Source: Eumeta japonica
Taxonomy: Eukaryota > Arthropoda > Insecta > Lepidoptera > Psychidae
Length of the DNA stretch: 64,000 bases
NCBI GenBank assembly: GCA_005406025.1
Contig: BGZK01000872.1
Span: 1-64,000 of the forward strand
Reading direction: 5' to 3'
A model generated the notes under the pieces. It made no database searches, was not told the DNA's origin, and was given only the letters and a program-made list of their open reading frames with translations. The position numbers and the translations under genes were made by a program. This document shows positions 49,620-62,200 of the stretch, piece by piece; the stretch's first letter is position 1, and each line of letters starts with the position of its first letter.

Positions 49620-49980
49620 ATATCTTCCTCACTACGGATTTTTAGTCGTGAAAATTTTCGTAGTATGATTTTTTGCGATTTTAAGTGTAATTTGACACTT
49701 CAGCAGAACCTCGCTCGACTTTCAACTGCTTTTGGCGATGAAGCACCATGCAAGACGACTATTTATAACTGGCTTGCATAATTCAAGCGCGGTCGTGTTA
49801 ATCTCAGTAACGAATGTTGTGATGGTCGCCCGTCCACCGCTGTGAACAAGAAAAACATCGATTCGTCTATTAAACAAATATAAACGTCTATTAAACAAAT
49901 ATACAACGACGATGCCTCTTATATGGTATTTCATGGATACTAAAACATCCGTAATTTATTCAAGATATCGAGTATTTATG
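49620..49980 (+). pseudogene. Mariner-family transposase relic B (N-terminal part)
   Basis: From about 49690: QQNLARLSTAFGDEAPCKTT, then IYNWLA*FKRGRVNLSNECC and DGRPSTAVNKKNIDS. The GDEAP...YNW..FKRGR...GRP order is the mariner helix-turn-helix domain. A stop interrupts it, and the catalytic domain is absent. Same superfamily as relic A, but opposite strand. It lies about 230 bp upstream of the first coding exon of gene 2. Confidence 0.8.
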
Positions 49981-50201
49981 CAATAAAGTCGTGTCTTGAT
50001 TTCTTTTGCCACAGTTTGGTTTGTCTGCACTAAAAATATTATACCTTATATTTAGATTATTTAGAATTTTCGTGACCACAGTGATAATATTTTATATGTA
50101 TAGGCACACAAACGAGTTTGTCATCAATTTTAATGTGATATTCATTTATAGTTTGCTAATTTAATTATCTTGTTTAAATACAAACCTTATTTTGTTAACA
50201 G

Positions 50202-50282
50202 GTTCTGAAAAATGGAAGCTTTGGCCGTGGATGTTGTATACTTCTACCCGAAAGAAAATGCTCAGACGCACAACACTTTCAA
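50202..50282 (+). CDS. Tg: Gene 2 first coding exon (start codon at 50212)
   Basis: The acceptor is TTTGTTAACAG and the donor is TTCAA/GTAAGC. An in-frame TGA at 50206-50208 precedes the ATG at 50212, which fixes the start. It encodes [20 protein letters not shown] and NTF, leaving phase 2. There is no signal peptide, as in most TGases, which are released by non-classical routes or remain cytosolic, and no N-terminal Gly for myristoylation. Confidence 0.9.
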
Positions 50283-53200
50283 GTAAGCAACCCTTTAAAG
50301 CTATATGTAATTCGATATTAATATCTATATCTCTGAATACATCTGCTTCTTTGAAAACACTAACATTTCCTTTTCGACAAAAGATATAAAGAGTCATACT
50401 ATATTTGTCTTGTGTATTCACCCAAAAATATGTTTTGCGTTCGTTCAGTTCGGAATAGTTAGCGTGAGCCCAACTCATATTTTGCTAGCTTTTGTTATCT
50501 CTTCTTTTACTTTAGAATTCGCTCTTTTATCATACTGAGTTTAACGATTGTATGTTATATCATTTTTATAACACAGCGGAAACAAAAAAAAAGAGACGCG
50601 AAAATGCGTTTTTTGTGTAGACACCCCCTCTGATTTTTACCTTTTTAATTTATTAGGTTATCCACCGTAATGATGTCTATTCTGTGAAAATTTTAGCTAG
50701 TCACCTATTATTACGGTCCAAACGACCTAGCCCTTTAACGGTAGAACAAATGGACGGAAAGACAACGTAGAAACGTAAAAATTCACTTTAGTACGGACCG
50801 TACTTCGATGATTATTACTGTCGTAAGTTTTGTTTCCTCAAAGCACATGCTTACGTAGAAATAGCGTGTCTGAAGATTGTATATATTTATCAAAACCTGA
50901 TTGGGCGCGATGTGGAATAAAAAATGTGTAAATTAAGTGTCAGTCTGTTCATCTTGGTTTGTTACCAAACATGTTTACCAAATATGTTTACCTCGGAAAC
51001 CATTGAACTGATTTTCATATAGATTTAGAATAAAAATATTATTTAGTTTGTAATAACATTTAGACTTTCTTTAATCCAAATCCAAAAAAAAATGAGAGGT
51101 GTAAAATTCCATTGTACGAATTAATTACCGAGCGTGGCTAACAAACAAAAACTTTTTCAACAAATTTGTATGTTTTTATGTAGCGTTTAGTATACGTTAC
51201 GACATTTCATTGAAATATTTAATATTTTTATTGTAATAATTAACGCTATCTGTGATATATTCTGTTGATCAACATCAACATCTAAGAACTACTACAAGTA
51301 GCAAACTTCGAAGCGTTCCGAAGTGCTTTAGAAGATCGATTTGGAAATCGATCGACGAACCTACGATTTTTTGAGGAACTTTCAAGAAAAATGTTTTGCT
51401 TCTTTGTTCGAGCATCATAAATAAACTACTGAACATTTCGATATGAAACTTTGACCATTCGATGTGGAACCGTTTGTAGATGGCTTTAGGTTATTTATTT
51501 TTTGAAGTCTATACACCCTCCACTATTTTTTTTATAACTCGTGACACCCAGAGAAGGGGCTGATGATAGCTAGTATGTCACAATGTACAAACACATTATT
51601 TTTTTGTGAAGGTTCGAAGCAGTCAACGAAGAAGGTCCGAAAACCACGATCGTCAGGCGTGGCCAGCCCTTTAGCGGGGTCGTCCGTTTTACACGACCCT
51701 ACGACGTGAACAACGATCTGGTACAACTTGTGTTTACACTCGGTAAGTGGCGGTTCTTATACATAATTTTTTACTGTACTTTTATAATATACCTATTATT
51801 TATTTGTATAACGTTACGCTAATTTTCAACTATTTTACATACATCACATTCATTCGAATCAAAGTATAGGAAACTATCAATATATCTATAATCACATAGG
51901 CCTTTTTATTTCAAGCAACTCTGACAAGGAGATCTTCAAGAGCTTATATTCCTTGTTCCTTTCTCAAAGGCCGATAACGCACTAGTGCCCTTCCGGGATT
52001 ACAGGATGTTCATGGGCAGCGGTAATCACCTACTATCTAGTGACTCACATGCTCATTGTCCCTTAAAAATTCTAAAAAAGAGCGTTTTAATGCCTCTTTG
52101 AAATACAGTCTTCAATATATGGCAAAGCGCTAGTCAATTGCAAGGTTAATACTACCTTTTTAGAATTATATCTATTGAAAATGTAGTCTCTACTTGTTAT
52201 CCATAGTGAATTGCTATATTTTTTAATTCAAAGTTCGTTCTTGTCTCCGGTTCTCGTTTCATTCAGTAACGTATAACATATTCAATCTCTGTGTATTAAA
52301 TCTCCTTGTTAGCAATGTTAGCGCACACGCAACATCGATCTCTGCGACGGATCGTTATCAAGACTGAGATGTTTTTTCTATGCGATAGTTTTTATTTTTC
52401 TATCCACAGGCGATAAGCCCACGCTGGACACACAAGGCGCTATGTTCGTCAAACGAGAGGTGGTCGCGGACAAGCATTCGTGGAGCGCGCGCCTGACAAA
52501 CCTTGAAAACGACACTCTGTCTTTTGAGGTGAGAACACGAAGCTTGGGAGTCATCGCGTCTACTTCTGAGACTTTCATGATCGGTACTTCACCACGCAAC
52601 CTTCAATGCTGGCCATGGGTAGAGCCGTGGCTCTATTGCATCGCTTTACTGACACGATGCAGCTTATTCGTTGGCCTGAGTGTATAAGACCTAACCTAAT
52701 TGATGGATTTCACCTTCCATTCATGGTCAGGACTCCTCTCTGTGACATTGACTGAAAGATAAATGGGATCGTTGCGGTAATTGATGATGTATATTTAAAA
52801 AATATTCAAATATTATAACATATATACATATATAAATAAAGTGGAAGTGTCTGTCTGTATGAATTCGAATTATTTTGTTAAGTCCGTAAATTTATTTACA
52901 CGTTACCATTGCCTGTAAAACCGTTTTTAACAATTTTGTCTGTATGTCTGTTTGTTCGCGGCAGTTCTCGGAACAGCTGAATCGATGTTGGTTGAAATTT
53001 CACTGCAAGGTAAAAAATTTGTTAAGCTAAACATAAAGGACTTATATCCCTAAAAATATTGAAGGTTCCCACGTGAAGAATTAAAAATCCTTAAAATTGG
53101 ATTAAGTCTGAATTGTCTTATAAGTTACGGACATCGGAATCGAGAGCGCGACCGGTATCGGGATCATGTTTAACCGCGTGATCCTTCGGTATAAAAGACG

Positions 53201-56200
53201 AAGGATTTGCGAAAGGCGAACAGAGCTACCGGCGGAAGGTAGTTTATAATATGAAACGTGAGAACAACAACAAAGACAAAAACACGTCCATAGACGTGAG
53301 AGGTCGTTTTATACGACATACAGAAATAAATTTTACACCTAATTCAAGCGCATTAGTATCTGGCTGCAATCACCATCAAGCGGACGTAGTGTGCATACGG
53401 ATCGACGTTAAGGATAACTTATCAGATAGGTCACGCTAATTATGCTTCTAGAGGTTAAATTCACTTCGGGCTCGTGTTTATGGGTTGTTCTTTTCTTTTT
53501 ATTGGTTTATAAGTGACTGTCTATGCCCGTCGACTACCTTGGCGATTTCATTTCCGCTATGACTTTGTGGTTGTCCGAAAACATTGTCTTTTGAAACGTT
53601 TGTATGGGATACATGATCAGATCATACAATCTGGAGCCCCATTATTGTAAGGAGTTCAAAGATGTAAAAAATTTTTAGCCATCATAAGACGCCCAAAAGA
53701 TGGAAAACATTTAAGTTGATATTATAATTTATAATTAATATAATAAATAACAATAAAGTAAATAAATATGCAGTAAGTTAATAAAAAAGAATAAAGGTTG
53801 TTAATAAAATCAATATATTTTTCTTATTGATTTAAATATCATAATAATTAGAGAATATATTTATAAATGCAAAATATATTTCGAATTAATAAAATATCAC
53901 TCATTCGAATTTTTTTGGGAGTTTTGTCAATCAATTAGTAATAAAAATAATTTCAAATCATTTTATTAATTTAAAAAATAATAAATTATAATATGGTGAC
54001 ATCACAGTAAATAAAACAATAATAATAAATTCTTTTAAAATATTTTAAATTGAATGTCAAATAAATAAATGAATTCAAATAAATGTCGAATTATTGACGA
54101 AATTCATTATGGCGACAACAAATTCAAAATGTAATAGTAACATAAAAAATGGAAAAATTACGTAACAAAACAATATATACATAATATGGACATATACATA
54201 CATAGTATATGTATGTACATGTATGTGAATGTATATACATACAATTCCTTTTGCTCTTTCCTTCGCACATCCCTCCTGTACAGCAAGCATACTTACGCGT
54301 TAATGTATATCCATAAATACTTTTAACGTTACGCTTCGCGATCACCACGCATCACCCACTCAAACACCCCACGCCGACGCGCGTATAAGATGTTTCACAT
54401 AAAAAAATGATAGTACGTTATTTCCAGGAATGTTAAAAATTGCAGTGCAAGATTCAAAAAAAATAATAATTGAATCTTGCCCTGAGTATATATAAAACGA
54501 TTGCTATTACAATTCACATGCATACCTTCAATGTCTGCTTGCAAATGCAAATACAAATACTTGTATGCATACAAATTGTTGTCATGAATAAATCGTCAGG
54601 CAAATAAAGTCTAATTATATAGTTCCAAATCAACATAAAATTTATATTTACAAATTAGGTTTTTTTTATATAAGCAGGACTCGAGCTTTAGGTAGGTACT
54701 AATTTCAAGGAGTCTTTGATTTTTTATCGTCCAAATTATTTACAATATGCAATGTAATGATGTGTAATTCCTATCCAGACTGCCGTGTTCAAGGTTATAT
54801 TATGATTTTTTTTTTATATTTGCTTCAGAATTTAAAACACATATATATATCACGATTTAGAGAGAAATCTAGACTTTGTATTCAAATTATGAAAAAAGTA
54901 TATCGTATAATTTTCATTTATCATTTATTTAATTTTGAGAAACTCCTTGACCACTTAATATAACTTTTATTTCAACATTCGTATATTGTTTAAATTCTAA
55001 CCGTATTATAGAACTAGTAAGTTTCCGATACATCCGTGATATGATCTTTATACGACTTAAAATACACTATTTACATCCAGACGCGACCGCACGAACACTA
55101 ATACGATCCGTATGTGGCATGTAAGAATCCTCTTAGAACACACTATACAATTATTGTCAATGTTAAACGGTGATCAAACAAATAACACTGTGTCATAGGC
55201 AGACGCAAAAAAGAAAACATAAATTTAGGATACGATACGTCGCGTCGTAAACGGATAACGCACAATGTTCTGCCGTTTAATGTTGTAAACATGAACGCGA
55301 CTGTACCGCGACAAGCTTTCTGTGGACGACTGTATTGTTATATGGAATCTTATAAACTACCAGATCTACCAGTTTAATCGAAACCAAACTTGTTTCTGCA
55401 TCGCGCCTTGTTCGCATACCTACGCGGCGGGCGCGCCGACACAACCGAACCGGGCCTCGGCACAACTAAAGAGATTTTACTGCAACTTTTTAATTATTAA
55501 ATACGCAAAATTTTCTTCCCTGACCTGATATAAATAAAATACAACAAATATACTACTCAAAATACGAAAAATAACGTGATAAATATTTTTAATCTAACTA
55601 TAATATGTATCTCTCGTTGTAGAACTATACACGTAGACAGACAAGTTATACGACGTCGTGACGCCCGCCGTTGGCCACTAAATATCTGATAGCGAAATGT
55701 CGTAAATATCCAGTTCCCACTAAAAAATATCGGTTCTGTACTCTGCTTTATCTACGAGTATTTTTTACTTTTAAGATTTTATAAATTCTTCTAATTTATT
55801 TGCATTATTATTTTCAATAACCAATAATATTTTGTATATCAGACTAATAACGAGCTGAATTGGTTTTATTTTAATGATATTTCATGGAACATCTTGTAAT
55901 ATTACAATCGAAACGGTCTCGAGGAGACTTTAATTTCGCTACTAAATATATAAGTATTTAAAAAAAAAATAAACATACGCCACCATGGCGACTAAGGTCG
56001 CCATGAAGTCGCCAATATTGGACGATAAAAAATCTCATTTACACAGACATACACGCGAAACAACTAGCCGATGTGTCGTCGGGCACAAACAAAGTGCGTC
56101 AAAAACGAATAAACGAAGGGTAGCTAATATAATTTCTCAATTTGATATTAAACTGTTTAGTTGTTTCATATTTGTGTATGGTGTCGTGGCTATATATTAA

Positions 56201-59200
56201 TATGACAATAAATTTTAGAAGTTTCAATAAACACAACGATAGGATTATCTCAATAATTATTTGCTTAGCTCCTAATTCAATTATAATTGAACTAGCTGAC
56301 CCGGCAGACGTTGTTCTGCATTCACTTGTATATACATGACTTTCCCGTATCCGTATAGTTAATACCCGCAACTGCACCAGCATGGACATAGAATCATTTT
56401 TCTTCTTTTATATCGATCGATATCAATTTCAATCCCGGTCTCATTTTTGATTCCCATCCCAACACACTTTTGATCCCACACCCATTTTCGACCCTAGTTC
56501 CGCTCTCAATTTCGGTTCCGGTCTCGACAATTCGATCCCGCCCTCCATCCCGCTTTCAATTCCGCTTCCACTCATGATTTCGTTGTCGCTCCTCGTCCTT
56601 GATTTCGTCTCAATCGAATCCCGATTCCGATTTTGCTCCCAATTTCGATTGTGGTTGTACTTTGATTTAATTCCAATAAATTATCGAATTTAAAAGGGCC
56701 TTTTTTTCATATAGGAACCCTAAAAATATCGCGATAAAAAGTATCTTAAAAGTGGCCCAGTAAGCTATTCTACCTTCCATTGAAAGTCGCATAGTGATCG
56801 ATTTAGCTGTTCCGAAAATATCCTGGACAAACTGACATCCAAACATATTCAAAGGGTTATTTTCTTACATACAAACATTGTCCTAACAATTAGAAACACA
56901 ACAAAAAAGGAATCAAGCAAATTGGTTGAGCCGTTCTCGAATGATACTTTTCCATACATGTGGAAATTGATTTTTATTAATACAGCTTAGTATCTTTGGG
57001 AATTTAAGATGATTAATCATTACAAAGTCGCCACTATAATACTGTACTGATTACAAGTAGACGTCATTTATTTTGTTCAAGTTATTTAAGATAAGAGCGA
57101 CAGATTTATCTACATATTCGAAGAAAATAAATTAAAAGTCCAGTATTCAAATATCGTTACCGGACATGCGAGTTCCATATCTTCATTGTTTCTGCTTAAA
57201 AAGTGAACGTTACATCGATGTCTATGAATTATGATGTCGTTTACAATGTGGCCTGGTCTCGCATTAGGTAGACTGATGACGTGGTCAAGGTTACCAGCCA
57301 CTGTTTATGGCCCAAGTCTATACGTCGTGGATATCTAAAGGGGAGGTTTATGGTCAGCAGTGGACATAATAGCTGAAAGGAATGAAGGGTGTACTCATAT
57401 TTTAGTAACATTTAAAAAATATGCAACTAAGCACCAAATGTATATTTTTCAGGTATCGACCCCGGTGACCACGCCGGTGGGATCCTGGACTTTGAGGGTG
57501 GTGACCAGGAGAAAGGATTCGGAGGCTAGGGAGATCTACGACTTCGAACAAGACTTCTATATATTGTTCAATCCATGGAATCCTGGTGAGACTGAGGGTG
57601 GATTGGTTATTTTTTATACATTCTTTATCTTTAATTGTACAGATACTGGTCACTCACTGTAAGTAACTGTGATAGTATAACATATAGATAAATGAACCTA
57701 AATCTACCCAAGCGCCAGACTGTTTCAGGATCTGAAATGTTTACTGTGTTCCTATAGGCTAAGAATCTTGCTACATATATCGAAATTCTTATTTTTTTTC
57801 CTGATGATTGTTTCTTTTAAAACGATATTAATTATTTTACGTGGTTTACCTTAAAAGCTTTGTAGTTAATTATATGTACGTTTAAAATTGTGAATCATTT
57901 GCGTTACTGTCTTTAGACAAATCTTATTTTTTCGATGTGACAATGTTTTTTTTTGTAATGTTACAGATGACTTGACTTACATGGAAGATACTAACTTATT
58001 GCAAGAGTATGTTCTGAACGACGTCGGCAAAGTTTGGGTCGGCCCCTTAAAAACTACCAGAGGAAAGCCCTGGTTCTATGGACAATTCGACGCGGTCGTG
58101 CTGCCCGCCTGCATGTTCATGCTGGACAGAGCCGAAATGCCATTTCATCAGTAATCAACTTTCTTTTTTCGCCATAATTAAATTTTGAGGTGTCGAAACA
58201 AATGGAATATTTAGACTGGAAATAAATGTATTCAACTATTATTCGATTCCTGATCTTCGATTTCAATGGGACATGACGTGTAACTTCAAAACTTATTAGG
58301 CAAGTTACGGTAAATTATCACAACTCGGCTAAGCTTCTATCATAACAAATATTGCATCTGAAGGAGAAATAATGATAGATATTAATTAATGATTTCTCAT
58401 TTGCTTACAGACGCGGCGATCCAGTGAAAATGGCGCGTGTCATATCGCGCATAGTCAACTCCAACGACGACGGTGGCGTGCTGATCGGCCGCTGGGACGG
58501 CCAATACGAGGATGGCACCGCCCCGTCCGAGTGGACCGGCTCCGTGGACATCCTGCAGCAGTATCTGGAGAGTCAGGCCGAAGTGCCATACGGACAGTGC
58601 TGGGTGTTTGCCGGCGTCGTTACTACCGGTAAGTAAATGAATTCGTATTCCTTGATGTGAATTCGATGAACGTCTTATGATGTTAAGGTTCTTCACCTTT
58701 CACCATTGTTTCACTTAAAATGTGAACTTTTGGAAATTTCGTGTGGCTAAAATTTTTAAAATGGAAAAGTATTAGTTTTATCATTGTAAAGACTGATTCG
58801 TCAGCAACAGTCAAATTAGCGTTAAGGGATCATTAACGAAATTAAGTGACCGATATAGTGTATTTAATGTTAATTGTCCTCAAGGTGCTTTAAGAGACAC
58901 TTAACTGACTCTAGAAGTGACAGTTCGTTAAATCTTTACTGAGGAACCGCTAAAGGAGGACTAAAATTTAAGTAATGTCTGAGTGCGGTAGTGAGTGGAC
59001 ACTGTAAATGAGACATTGTTCAATTTAAAAAAGAACTAATACCGAAACTGTTTGACAGATTTGGACGAAAAAATTATATTTTAATGAATAGAGTATAATC
59101 TTCAATATGATGATAAAGTTTATCATTTTATCATATTTCTAGCTCTAATGGTAAGTCAAAATGGTAAAGTAAAATGATGCATAAAGAGGTACGTAATAAA

Positions 59201-62200
59201 TTAATGAATAAAACCGTGTTGAGAAATATAAAATCAAGTTATGATGAAGATCATCGTCTATAACCCATTCTAAGCAAGTGCGAGTCGGGCTCATGCGAAA
59301 AGGATTCCGTACTACATTGAGCCGACTAGTATTCTTGATGAACTCCGACAAGCTAGTGGCACTAAAGATATAATGTTATTATAATACTGAAATAAATCTT
59401 CGAGGGTTCATCTATGTAGACTAAATCTCTTTGAAATGTTAATAAAATTGTTAGGTATTGTTCCACATTTATATGAAACCTAGTTTGAATAAAAAAAAAA
59501 CAGAAAAGCTTGAGTCGGACTCGGTATGTACTGGATTAAATCACTGAATTAATTCTAAGTGAAATTCAGTAAAATATTTTAAACACATTTTCTCTTCACA
59601 ATCATTTTGCGTTTCTCGAGAGAATTTCGAAACTTACGATTTTCATTTAGGTTTTTTTTTATGAACTACGATTTAAGCTTTATATTCAGATTTTTTTCAA
59701 AATTAAGACCACTGGTCTTAATTCAAAAAAAATGCAGATAAGGGGATGAGATATTTGATTTTTGTATAATTTGTCTTTTAAAAATGCATTTGAAAATTGT
59801 ATTATAATAAAAAAAAATCGTATTTCCCATAACAAGAACTTTCATTTGATATATGTGACATTAAATGAAAGGGTTTGTTATGAAAACCGTCTATGTTCTT
59901 TCCAAGGGTTCATTTCGAACTATCAACACCAATTAGAATATTTTAGCATTGTCTCTTTCCAATCTCTCATATTTGTTTTTTTGATTTATTAGTTTTATTT
60001 TTGTTTAATTAAATTTTTACCATTACCGCGTTCGTTTCATTATTCAATATTTTTTGGTCGTCGTTTTTTAATTTTTTTTTTTGTATCAGTATATTTTTTA
60101 ATAGTGCTAAATATGTATTTGATTTTTTCGAAATATTTTTTATTATATTTTCCTTTTAAAAATTATTTTCAAGTCAAAACTGCAGGTATTTCCCTTTTCG
60201 ATTGCAGTGTGCCGTGCCCTTGGTATACCATCTCGTGTGGTTTCCAACTTCGTGTCGGCGCATGACGCCAACAGCTCTCTGACAGTTGACAAGTACTACA
60301 CAGAGACCATGGAAGAGCTGGAGTTCGATCCGAATAATCCCGAAGGAGCCGACTCCATTTGGAACTATCACGTATGGAACGACGTATGGATGACCAGGCC
60401 TGACTTGCCACCCGGTAAATGTTTTATAGCAGGAAAACTAAAATGAATCTTTCTTTTGTGACGTGTCTCTATTTCTTTTAATGGACGAAAGGAGTTCATT
60501 TGATCGTTCTCGATCAAGCAGAGACAATGTCGTGGTTTTTATTGAGGTTTATCTTAGTGTTTGGAGTTATATCTGTGTTGTACCAGAAGTTATCACTTAT
60601 TGAATAAGAATCGCTTTAATTCGGCTTCGAAGAAGTCTAGCAACTGCAAACAAAACCTTTTTTACCTAAACAAAAATACTTTTTTTTACATAACGTAAAC
60701 TTTCTTTTAATATTTTTTTCTTTGTGAAGCATTATTTCTCATCTTTTCCGAAGCAATCAACAAACAATGAAGATTACGTAGTTAAATGAAAAGATGTAAT
60801 CTCGTCGGCTGTCTTACTAGTTAATCCAAACGTCGAAATACAATTGTTTAATTTGTCGTGCTTTAACTGACACCGACTCCAGAAACAACCAGCCATTTTG
60901 TTATTTTAATGTTTTGGACTTAATATTTATTGTGAAAAGTTATTTTATTTAACATTTTTCAGGAAGTAAATTATTAAATTTCATAAAATCGACTACGTGA
61001 CGACAGATCGTTGAAAGAACTAAAGAGGTTACGGAATCTGTCTTCTGACAATCGATGCCATACCTACATGACGATAACACTTAAATATTTACAACTAGGG
61101 TTCATCTCATGACTTATTGAACTTGTTCAATAAGACCAAACACGACTAGGATACATTGTTTTATTTCGGAGTTCCGGTGGCTACCTTCTGTCTGCATCAT
61201 CATATCAGATTCATGACACAATTTTCGTCAGAATCACTTATTTAAGTTTGCTTCGTCATAGCCTCTTAACTGTCTTAATCGATATCTTATCGCCACCCGT
61301 GTAATAATTATAGTTGAAAGTTCTAGTGACCATCTATGGTCTTCTTCATAAGTACCACATCACTAAATTATTCTTTTTGAATGCATATAATATTTGACCT
61401 GCAGCTGAAACCAAGATCACTACATGTACATCTATAGCATTTGAGGAATGCAGACATACTTTAAAATAATAAAAATGTATATAAAAATATAGCCGAATCG
61501 AGAATCTTAAATCGGTCTTTCTATATTTATATCTATACCATTGAAATCAAATTTCAATTCAATAAAGATGATTATATATCCTTGAATATTCTAAATGTTC
61601 AGGTTACGGCGGTTGGCAAGCCATAGACGCGACGCCGCAGGAGGCGTCGGCCGGCATGTACCAGTGCGGGCCGGCGCCCTTGGAGGCCATCAAGCAGGGC
61701 GTCATCGGTCTGAACTTCGACGTAGAGTTCATGCTATCTTCGGTCAACGCCGATTTGATGAGATGGCGGATCAGCCCCGAATCTGAGAGCAGATATTCCG
61801 TTGTGGACACTAATAGCTATCAGTAAGTTGTACATATATGTAATATGATCGCGTCCATATTTAAACCTTATTCATGATATGAACCTGTGATCATGATCTA
61901 CTTTTTAAACCTTAAGGACTATGGAGGGCTATGAACAAATTCCATCACCTGCGTTATAAAAATAAAATTTTATGATTTATATAATTGCAAGCGTTATTTA
62001 CCTTTATTTAAATTTGCGCCATACCATCCTTAGTAAATATAAAGTCGGAAATAAAGTTTTTTCGTATTTTGTGTACAAATTCAAGATAATTTTTCACAAT
62101 GTTTTATTTACATCGATTTACAATATAGTATATGCCAACAACCTGTTTGCATTTGGTCAACCGACAACTTGGTGATATAATGGCATTGCTGCAAAAATTT

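Larger units (their letters stand above)
52529..57452 (+). other. Largest coding-region intron of gene 2 (4.9 kb)
   Basis: Contains a probable dispersed repeat at about 52860-53060 (CTGTATGTCTGTTTGTTCGC GGCAG... with CTGAATCGATG, a phrase common in lepidopteran repeats), AT-rich sequence at 53700-54080, GTAT-type simple repeats at 54165-54245, a GC patch at 55400-55460, and the element at 56288-56985. The short frames (53251-53439, 55985-56200 and others) have no recognised domain. Confidence 0.6.

Noticed and set aside
51332..51351. 20-bp palindrome GATCGATTTGGAAATCGATC
   Set aside because: A short perfect palindrome of this size can occur by chance in AT-rich DNA, and nothing nearby suggests a function.
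58800..58960. Inverted repeat in a gene 2 intron (TTAAGTGACC / GACACTTAACT words)
   Set aside because: Short, scattered matches only; no consistent arms or ends.
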